From assembly GCA_937926195.1 (NCBI GenBank), contig CALEXZ010000039.1, positions 1-5,571 on the forward strand: a DNA stretch of 5,571 nt, in the 5' to 3' direction. The notes beneath the pieces were generated by a model that saw only the letters and a program-made list of their open reading frames with translations, was not told the origin of the DNA and searched no databases. Made by a program: the position numbers and the translations under genes. Below are positions 1 through 4,380 of the stretch, piece by piece; positions within the stretch are counted from its first letter, which is position 1; each line of letters opens with the position of its first letter. This DNA is from an uncultured Actinomyces sp. (lineage in GTDB: Bacteria; Actinomycetota; Actinomycetes; Actinomycetales; Actinomycetaceae).

Positions 1-117
1 GCCACCGCGTGGACCGTGTCGACATCCTCCGGATACTGCCTTGTCGTGCTTCTTGTTGATGATGACCAGGCGCGCAACGCCATCGAGGGCTCGGTGAAGA
101 AGGAGGGAACCGCATGA
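1..117 (+). CDS. 3' end of an upstream gene, possibly another lipoprotein of the same cluster (partial)
   Basis: Frame 1 is open from the window edge to the TGA at 115-117 and gives a 38-residue C-terminus. This tail contains a hydrophobic strand (YCLVVLLVDDD) followed by a short helix-like segment (QARNAIEGSVKK). The downstream lipoproteins at 114 and 1944 end with the same strand-then-helix layout, so I infer loosely that this is a further member of that set. The stop overlaps the next start as ATGA (114-117), and the strong Shine-Dalgarno of the next gene lies inside this reading frame, so the two are very likely co-transcribed and translationally coupled. The N-terminus lies outside the window, so neither a signal peptide nor the family can be checked. 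It could equally be an unrelated protein. Confidence 0.7.
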   Translation, partial: ATAWTVSTSSGYCLVVLLVDDDQARNAIEGSVKKEGTA

Positions 118-1118
118 GCCTCCTGCTCACGCGGCGTCAGGCACTGGGCACCGCCTCCGCCGTCGTATCGGCCTGCGCTCTGAGCACCCTCGCCTCGTGC
201 TCGGCGCACAGTGAGGTCCTGCCCCAGGGCTGGGACCGGGTCCTCACGCACGGCGTGCTGGTGCCTGTGCGTTCCGAGTGGGAGCACCGGGCGGCCGCCG
301 AGGAGGTGCCCCTGTGGGCCGACCTGTGGGCCGCCAAGGACTCCTCGGTCCACCTGCTCGTCGGCTCGCCCGTGGCGGACGCCCACGATGCGGCGCTGGT
401 GGAGGCCAGAGCGGCCTTGCGCGCCGCGCTGCCGGGATACGCCGTCGCCACAACGACCTCCACGGCTGACAGCGCGGAGCGGACGCTGAGCATCGAGGAC
501 TTCACGACCAGCGCGCCGGGCTTCGAGGAAGGGCGGCTGTGGGTCGTCTCCGGTGCCGAGACCGTCGCCGCGGTTGCGCTTACGGCCACCCGGCTGTCGC
601 ACGCTGACTGCGAGGTCATCGTCGGCGGCCTGCGCCTGGGGCCCGTTGCCGGGGCCGGCGCGGCCCCGGAGGGCTGGGTCAGGGTGGGGCGCGGCGACCT
701 CACGGCGCTTGTGCCTGAGTCCTGGCGGCTGCTCGGTCCGGTACCGGGATCCAAGCGCTGGACGGACTCCTGGGCCGACGCCGATCCCGACGGCTTCAGC
801 CGCGCTCGGCTCCTGCTGTGCGCCGACACCGGTGTGCACACGCTCGAGGACGCGCTCGCCCGGATCGAGTCGGACTCGGTCTCGGGAGCGGTTCCCGGCT
901 ACCGGGCGGTCGGTGACCACACGCTCCGGATCCATGAGGCCGCCGCCACCCGGCGCGACTTCGCCTTCACGGGCGGCAGCGGTGTCCTGTGGGTCATTGA
1001 CGTCGGTGACACCATCGGTGCCGTCCAGCTGACCGTGGTTGACGAGGCGCTCAAGGCGTCGCCTGAGCTCATCAGCGACATCGAGAGGGGACTGTGGGTG
1101 AAAGGCGACGAGAAGTGA
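114..1118 (+). CDS. Putative twin-arginine-type lipoprotein with two tandem PxGW modules, 334 aa
   Basis: This is a secreted lipoprotein of no family I can name. The ATG follows AAGGAGG at 100-106 with 7 nt spacing. The signal has an arginine pair (TRRQALG, residues 6-12), a hydrophobic stretch and a lipobox L26-A-S-C29, which predicts lipid attachment at C29 on the outer face of the membrane; the RR pair allows Tat export. The mature part is an internal duplication. Module A (about residues 37-175) and module B (about 185-329) both show PxGW (W40/W188), a Trp 16 residues later (W56/W204), WxDxWA (W68 and W72 / W216 and W220), PGY (107-109/261-263), a strand LWV (142-144/292-294) and a terminal GL (172-173/326-327). 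The first four Trp pairs are all exactly 148 residues apart. The fold could resemble the Mog1/PsbP/LpqN type, whose members also carry PxGW-like motifs, but this is only a guess. No catalytic motif is visible. It overlaps both neighbours by 4 nt, so it sits in an operon. Confidence 0.9.
   Translation: MSLLLTRRQALGTASAVVSACALSTLASCSAHSEVLPQGWDRVLTHGVLVPVRSEWEHRAAAEEVPLWADLWAAKDSSVHLLVGSPVADAHDAALVEARAALRAALPGYAVATTTSTADSAERTLSIEDFTTSAPGFEEGRLWVVSGAETVAAVALTATRLSHADCEVIVGGLRLGPVAGAGAAPEGWVRVGRGDLTALVPESWRLLGPVPGSKRWTDSWADADPDGFSRARLLLCADTGVHTLEDALARIESDSVSGAVPGYRAVGDHTLRIHEAAATRRDFAFTGGSGVLWVIDVGDTIGAVQLTVVDEALKASPELISDIERGLWVKGDEK
222..638 (+). repeat. Internal protein repeat, module A of the 334-aa lipoprotein
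   Basis: This codes for residues 37-175. Landmarks are P37-Q-G-W40, W56, W68-A-D-L-W72-A, P107-G-Y, L142-W-V and a terminal helix ending G172-L-R-L. The same landmarks recur in order in module B. The boundaries are approximate, and the match is at protein level rather than DNA level, so the duplication is old. Confidence 0.7.
666..1100 (+). repeat. Internal protein repeat, module B of the 334-aa lipoprotein
   Basis: This codes for residues 185-329. Landmarks are P185-E-G-W188-V-R, W204, W216-T-D-S-W220-A, P261-G-Y, L292-W-V and the terminal G326-L-W-V. Its opening APEGWVR is identical to the start of the mature lipoprotein encoded at 1944-2537, so module B is the closer relative of that single-module protein. 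Confidence 0.7.
1100..1105 (+). promoter_or_regulatory. Ribosome binding site that selects the GTG start at 1115
   Basis: GAAAGG lies inside the end of the preceding gene, 9 nt before GTG 1115. The upstream in-frame GTG at 1094 has its purine run (GAGAGGGG) only 3 nt away and would add seven charged residues before the signal peptide. The 1115 start also gives the GTGA stop/start overlap seen in coupled actinobacterial genes. Confidence 0.6.
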
Positions 1119-1798
1119 CAGGGGTGCAGAGACCTGGCGCGAGCCGCCGGGCGGTCCTGACAGCGGGTGTCCTCGCACTGGCGGCAGGCTGCGCGCCCGG
1201 AGACTCCGACGACGTGTCCTCCGGCGGCGCAGGGGCGATCGCGGCAGTCACCCCCGCGGGGACGTCGCTCGACGCCCCCGAGCTGGTCCTAGCGCCCTGG
1301 GGTGACGAGACCACCGAGGAGAGCGTCGAGCCGTTAACCGGCCTGTACCTCGTGCTTGCTCCGGGAGCGCACGCCCTGACCCCCGAGTGGGTAGCGGACG
1401 GTCGCGTCCAGGTGACCTATGTGTGGACCGAGGAGGGCAACTGGGGGTACCTCGTGCTGGAGGGCCCCGGTTCCTTCCCGGTGACGGGGGAGGGCGATGC
1501 GATGACGGCAGCCCGTGCCGAGGAGCAGCTACTCATCGGCGAGCTCATCCGCCCACGCCCCCCGGTGACGACGACGTGGACAGGTCTGGCACAGAGTGTG
1601 CAGATGAGCTGGAACCAGACGACGACCCCTCCGGGCTGGTCCGAGGAGACGAGTGTGGATGCCGAGGCCCTGTTCGCCGTCGACGCCGCCGGACGCTCCT
1701 ACACCGCTGTCGTCTACGGGGCCCGGAACCTGCTGGTCCAGGCCAACCCGGCGGTTACGACACTGTGCTCGCTGACGGTGAGCGAGCCCGCGTCCTAG
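1115..1798 (+). CDS. Putative lipoprotein, 227 aa, family not recognised
   Basis: The start chosen is the GTG overlapping the previous stop as GTGA; GTG 1094 (+7 residues) and GTG 1124 are alternatives. The N-terminus has SRRAVLT (residues 10-16, a fair Tat motif), a hydrophobic stretch and a lipobox-like LAAGC with the lipidated Cys at 26. A flexible D/S/G-rich stretch follows (about 29-50), as is usual after a lipid anchor. The rest is rich in Trp, Thr and hydrophobic strands, for example LYLVLAPG (77-84), VTYVW (100-104) and WGYLVLEGPG (110-119), and has a late Cys at 218. The strand/Trp spacing is loosely like the PxGW module of its neighbours, but the PxGW landmark is not clear, so homology is unproven. 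No enzymatic motif is visible. The role is most likely in the cell envelope, expressed with the 334-aa protein. Confidence 0.85.
   Translation: MTGVQRPGASRRAVLTAGVLALAAGCAPGDSDDVSSGGAGAIAAVTPAGTSLDAPELVLAPWGDETTEESVEPLTGLYLVLAPGAHALTPEWVADGRVQVTYVWTEEGNWGYLVLEGPGSFPVTGEGDAMTAARAEEQLLIGELIRPRPPVTTTWTGLAQSVQMSWNQTTTPPGWSEETSVDAEALFAVDAAGRSYTAVVYGARNLLVQANPAVTTLCSLTVSEPAS
1767..1787 (+). terminator. Possible hairpin terminator inside the 3' end of the 227-aa gene
   Basis: GCTCGCT / AGCGAGC is a perfect 7-bp inverted repeat with a 7-nt loop, ending 8 nt before the stop codon. No T-run follows, although U-tracts are often weak in high-GC actinobacteria. It could equally be a coincidence of codon use. 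Confidence 0.25.
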
Positions 1799-1875
1799 AG
1801 GCGAGGCTGGGACGCACGCACCGTGGCTCGATGTCGATCTGTCCTCGGGTGTCCTCATGCAAGGACGCTGCTCCT

Positions 1876-1890
1876 GACCGCCCGGCGGTC
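1876..1890 (+). promoter_or_regulatory. Perfect 15-bp palindrome upstream of the third lipoprotein gene
   Basis: GACCGCC-C-GGCGGTC is symmetric around one central base. The one-base centre suits binding by a dimeric regulator better than an RNA hairpin. It lies 53 nt before the ATG at 1944, in a non-coding gap. No convincing -35/-10 pair was found next to it, so operator function is inferred from symmetry and position only. Confidence 0.35.
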
Positions 1891-1899
1891 GACGATACC

Positions 1900-1923
1900 G
1901 AGGTCACTTCGTTGTGTGACTTC
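1900..1923 (+). promoter_or_regulatory. 8-bp leader hairpin just ahead of the Shine-Dalgarno site
   Basis: GAGGTCAC pairs with GTGACTTC across the 8-nt loop TTCGTTGT; in RNA all eight positions pair, one as G-U. The helix ends 7 nt before the AGGAGG at 1931. It could tune translation, protect the 5' end of a processed message, or mark the end of the upstream transcript. No U-tract follows, so a classic terminator is less likely. Confidence 0.35.
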
Positions 1924-1930
1924 CTGATGC

Positions 1931-1936
1931 AGGAGG
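1931..1936 (+). promoter_or_regulatory. Strong ribosome binding site for the 197-aa lipoprotein
   Basis: AGGAGG is 7 nt from ATG 1944 but only 4 nt from the adjacent in-frame GTG 1941, so ATG 1944 is the preferred start. Confidence 0.75.
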
Positions 1937-1943
1937 ACTTGTG

Positions 1944-2537
1944 ATGACTCGTACTGACCGGCTCCGGTCCCCGTTGCGGCGCCGCACCGTCATGGTTCTG
2001 CCGGTGCTCGGCCTCGGTGTCGGTGCTCTGGCGTCCTGCTCCAAGGAGATTGACGCGCCTGAAGGATGGGTACGGCACGAGAAGGGTTTTCTGTCCGTGG
2101 CGGTGCCCCCGGAGCTGCACGACATAGCGATCCCTCAAGACATGCAGGCCTCCGCGTGGGACTGGGTCTTCCAGGACAAGGAGGACTTCTACGATCCCGG
2201 GGCCATGGTGCGCCTGACCGCGATGACGGCCGGCCCTTCGGCTGTGATCGGGCATCCCCCGGCCGAGGCGGCTGAGGTTGCGCGGATCCTTGGTTCCCTG
2301 AACCTCTTTGGTGACAGCGACCTCACCTACCCGAAGCCCCGCAAGGTCGAGAGCGGGGAGGATGAGGTGCAGCGGGTGGACATGCCCTTCGGGGATGGTG
2401 CCGGATACGACTACCTGCTTGTCGCCAAGGACGCGGACTCGGGGATCATGGTGGTGGTCGGGCTCACGGGTCCGGGTGTGACCGAGGAGATCGTCACCGG
2501 CGTGACGGCAGGTATCCGCGTCGTCGTCCCAGAGTAG
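1944..2537 (+). CDS. Putative lipoprotein with a single PxGW module, 197 aa
   Basis: This is a secreted lipoprotein of an unnamed family. The N-terminus is basic (LRRRTVMV, residues 11-18), followed by a Gly/Leu-rich hydrophobic stretch and the lipobox L29-A-S-C32. The mature protein begins close to APEGWVR (38-44), identical to the opening of module B in the 334-aa protein. The distance from this Trp (W42) to the second Trp of AWDWVF (W74) is 32 residues, the same as W40-W72 and W188-W220 in that protein. Near the end come strands GYDYLLVA and IMVVVGL and a terminal helix ending AGIRV, matching the GLRL/GLWV ends of modules A and B. After the Cys-rich signal end there are no further cysteines. 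It sits after a 145-nt gap and may have its own transcript. A Mog1/PsbP/LpqN-like fold is possible but unproven, and no active-site motif is seen. Confidence 0.9.
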   Translation: MTRTDRLRSPLRRRTVMVLPVLGLGVGALASCSKEIDAPEGWVRHEKGFLSVAVPPELHDIAIPQDMQASAWDWVFQDKEDFYDPGAMVRLTAMTAGPSAVIGHPPAEAAEVARILGSLNLFGDSDLTYPKPRKVESGEDEVQRVDMPFGDGAGYDYLLVAKDADSGIMVVVGLTGPGVTEEIVTGVTAGIRVVVPE

Positions 2538-2607
2538 TGGGACGTGTGACCGGCCTGAGGGCCTGGAAGCTGCCTGGGTGACGCCCTGGAGGCATCGGGG
2601 CGGAGGT

Positions 2608-2621
2608 GGGGCGAACGCCCC
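2608..2621 (+). terminator. Weak candidate terminator after the third lipoprotein gene
   Basis: GGGGC-GAAC-GCCCC is a 5-bp all-GC stem with a tetraloop, 70 nt past the stop at 2537. There is no T-run. It abuts the candidate -35 box at 2621, so it could alternatively be part of the promoter region of the next gene. Confidence 0.3.
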
Positions 2622-2650
2622 TGACTGGCGGTGAGCGATCCGCGTATCCT
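2621..2650 (+). promoter_or_regulatory. Candidate promoter for the 506-aa gene
   Basis: CTGACT (2621-2626, near TTGACA) is separated by 18 nt from TATCCT (2645-2650, fits TANNNT). This would start transcription near 2657 and leave a leader of about 50 nt before the GTG at 2706. It is assigned by consensus only. Confidence 0.4.
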
Positions 2651-2693
2651 CTGGCCAGGCGTGCCGTCTCTCCCCTGCGGTGCGCATGTGAGA

Positions 2694-2699
2694 GAGGAG
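2694..2699 (+). promoter_or_regulatory. Ribosome binding site that fixes the GTG start at 2706
   Basis: GAGGAG is 6 nt from GTG 2706. The frame is open further upstream to GTG 2631, but that start would overlap the candidate promoter. Starting at 2706 also makes the N-terminus align without gaps to the paralogue at 4381 (MQRTSLTRA versus MGRTALHRA). Confidence 0.7.
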
Positions 2700-2705
2700 C
2701 CGTTG

Positions 2706-4226
2706 GTGCAACGGACCAGTCTGACCCGGGCCATCGTTCAGGCACGCCGCAATGAGTCGGGTGCCGGTACCGCGGTGTACGCGGGCGTCATCGTCGTCGT
2801 CGTCATCCTCGTGGGGGCGCTGGCGGCCGGGATGACGCCGGTCGGCCAGGACATTGCCGTTGGTGTGCGCAACGAGATCTGCAAGATCTTCGGTATGTCC
2901 TGTGGTGGCAGTGAGCAGGCTGGGCAGACCGGTGAGGACGCCGAGCCGGTTGACCCGCGCCGTCCGGGGGAGTGCGTCGTGTCCTCGCACGAGGACGGCT
3001 CGTCCGCGTACGTCAAGATCGGTTTCATCAAGATCGGCAGCTCCTTCGGCTTCGTCACGCAGCAGGAGCAGTACTACGACCCGAAGACCGGAGAGGTCAG
3101 GACCCGCTACAACGTCATCGCGACCGACGGCGCCTCCCTGGGAGCCGAGGGCGGGATCGGGACCAAGGGGGAGATCGGCAACTCGGGCATCGGCGCCGAC
3201 CTGACCTTCGAGGCGGGCTTCGACGTCAAAGGTGGTGACACGTGGAACTTCGACTCCGAGGAGGAGATGAATGCCTTCATCAACCAGTACAACGAGCACC
3301 GCATGCAGCAGCAGATGCTGGCGAGCGAAGGGGGTGCCGGCTACGCCCTCTACCTGTGGATGACGGACGGCTACGTCTCCCCACCCCGGACCGCTGACAA
3401 GCGCTCGACCACCCTCAAGGTGGAGGGCAAGGCCAACTTCGACGCCGGGCTACGTGTCGGCAAGGACGATCCGAAGACCGGCGACCAGAGCGTCAACCTC
3501 AATGCCGGCCTATACGCCCAGGCGAGCCTCAGCGGGGCGTACACCCACACGAAGGACCTGCGCCCGGGCCACGAGAACGAGTTCTCCGAGACTGTGACCT
3601 ACTCGGGCTCCATCGGCGGGGGAGTCAACGCGGTCTTCGCGGGCGTCGGTGGCAACGGCTCCTACGAGGGGGCGACGACCTACAACTACAAGCCCGGGCC
3701 GGACGGCAAGCCCGTGCTGTCGAGCATCACCTTCAGCCAGGTCACCTCGGGTGACGTGACCTGGAAGGGTGGCAACGGGCCCGTCAACACCGCGGGGGAC
3801 GCGACCGGTAACGCTGAGCTCAGTGGGACGTCAGACAAGCAGTCCCACGTGACGGAGACGACGATCGAGGTGACGGACGCCAACAGGGCCGTCATTGAGC
3901 AGTGGCAGCGTGACTCCCTCATCACCGACCCGGAGACCGGGGCAACCACGATGCTGCTGCCGCCCAACGTCCTCAACCCGTCGGAGCCCTACCCGAACGA
4001 CCCGATGGCGCAGCTGCTGTACGAGGAGGCGAGCAACACGCACACGACCTACAACGTCAGTGGTGACGGCTTCTCCCTGGGGGGCGAGGTGGCGCTGGGG
4101 CTCAAGCTCGGTGGCGGCTTCTCCATCACCAACGAGGACCAGAAGGTGGCGAGCTCGACCTACCTGGCCTCACCGTCGGCTCCGGGAGCACCGCGCCAGC
4201 GCGAGAACAACCTCGTGTGCGACTGA
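2706..4226 (+). CDS. Pilin-like-anchored, Gly-rich beta-strand protein, 506 aa (copy 1, complete)
   Basis: I do not recognise a named family. Residues 1-23 are Arg-rich and hold ESGAGTAVY (17-25), which resembles the prepilin peptidase region of Flp/TadE pilins (G|xxxxEY), with possible cleavage after G19; Val24 stands where Glu+5 is expected and Tyr25 is kept. One transmembrane helix follows (about 24-43), then TPVGQDI and a short helix with C59 and C66. A short acidic linker leads to GEC (C90). From about residue 100 to the end the chain is Gly-rich with alternating strands, for example EQYYDPKTGEVRTRYNV, GDTWNFDSEEEMNAF, TYSGSIGGG and LGGEVALGLKLGGGF. This predicts a large extracytoplasmic beta domain. 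The only other Cys is C505, next to the C-terminus, so C90-C505 could close the domain. The gene is followed by a strong terminator and a tandem paralogue. Function is unknown; a surface or pilus-associated role is inference. Confidence 0.9.
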   Translation: MQRTSLTRAIVQARRNESGAGTAVYAGVIVVVVILVGALAAGMTPVGQDIAVGVRNEICKIFGMSCGGSEQAGQTGEDAEPVDPRRPGECVVSSHEDGSSAYVKIGFIKIGSSFGFVTQQEQYYDPKTGEVRTRYNVIATDGASLGAEGGIGTKGEIGNSGIGADLTFEAGFDVKGGDTWNFDSEEEMNAFINQYNEHRMQQQMLASEGGAGYALYLWMTDGYVSPPRTADKRSTTLKVEGKANFDAGLRVGKDDPKTGDQSVNLNAGLYAQASLSGAYTHTKDLRPGHENEFSETVTYSGSIGGGVNAVFAGVGGNGSYEGATTYNYKPGPDGKPVLSSITFSQVTSGDVTWKGGNGPVNTAGDATGNAELSGTSDKQSHVTETTIEVTDANRAVIEQWQRDSLITDPETGATTMLLPPNVLNPSEPYPNDPMAQLLYEEASNTHTTYNVSGDGFSLGGEVALGLKLGGGFSITNEDQKVASSTYLASPSAPGAPRQRENNLVCD

Positions 4227-4285
4227 CCTCCCGATCCGGGACTGCCCGCTCGTGGTCGTAGGGCCGATCGCTGTCTCCTCGGGAC

Positions 4286-4312
4286 GGGGCAGGGGACTGC
4301 TACCCCTGCCCC
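4286..4312 (+). terminator. Strong hairpin terminator between the two paralogues
   Basis: GGGGCAGGGG and CCCCTGCCCC form a perfect 10-bp GC-rich stem with the 7-nt loop ACTGCTA, 59 nt after the stop at 4226. The following bases (TGTTCC) are only weakly T-rich, which is common in actinobacteria. It should separate much of the transcription of the two copies. Confidence 0.7.
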
Positions 4313-4380
4313 TGTTCCGGACGCACCCGTAACCTCGACGTCGGTCACGTGTCTACGTTGTTGGGAAGAAGGAGTCGGTC

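Noticed and set aside
137..841. 234-residue minus-strand frame opposite the 334-aa lipoprotein
   Set aside because: Its Ser/Arg/Pro-rich composition has no signal or domain, while the + strand frame has a Shine-Dalgarno, signal peptide, lipobox and internal repeat.
1387..1944. 185-residue + strand frame overlapping the 227-aa lipoprotein and the following gap
   Set aside because: It is an out-of-frame product rich in Arg/Gly/Asp without a ribosome site. The 227-aa frame has clear export features.
2631..2705. 25-residue N-terminal extension of the 506-aa protein from GTG 2631
   Set aside because: The good ribosome site sits at 2694, the paralogue aligns from residue 1 of the shorter form, and the extension would overlap a candidate promoter.
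2790..2807. GTC trinucleotide run in the membrane helix of copy 1
   Set aside because: It simply encodes consecutive valines in a transmembrane helix with the preferred GTC codon; copy 2 has the same layout with one Ala.
1755..3299. 514-residue open frame on the minus strand
   Set aside because: It runs antisense across the end of one lipoprotein gene, the whole of the next, two gaps and the start of the 506-aa gene. The product is rich in Arg/His/Asp with no coherent domain. Long antisense frames are expected in high-GC DNA with strong third-position bias.
4330..4359. TAACCT and TACGTT as -10 boxes for copy 2
   Set aside because: Neither has a reasonable -35 at 16-19 nt spacing, so no promoter was called.
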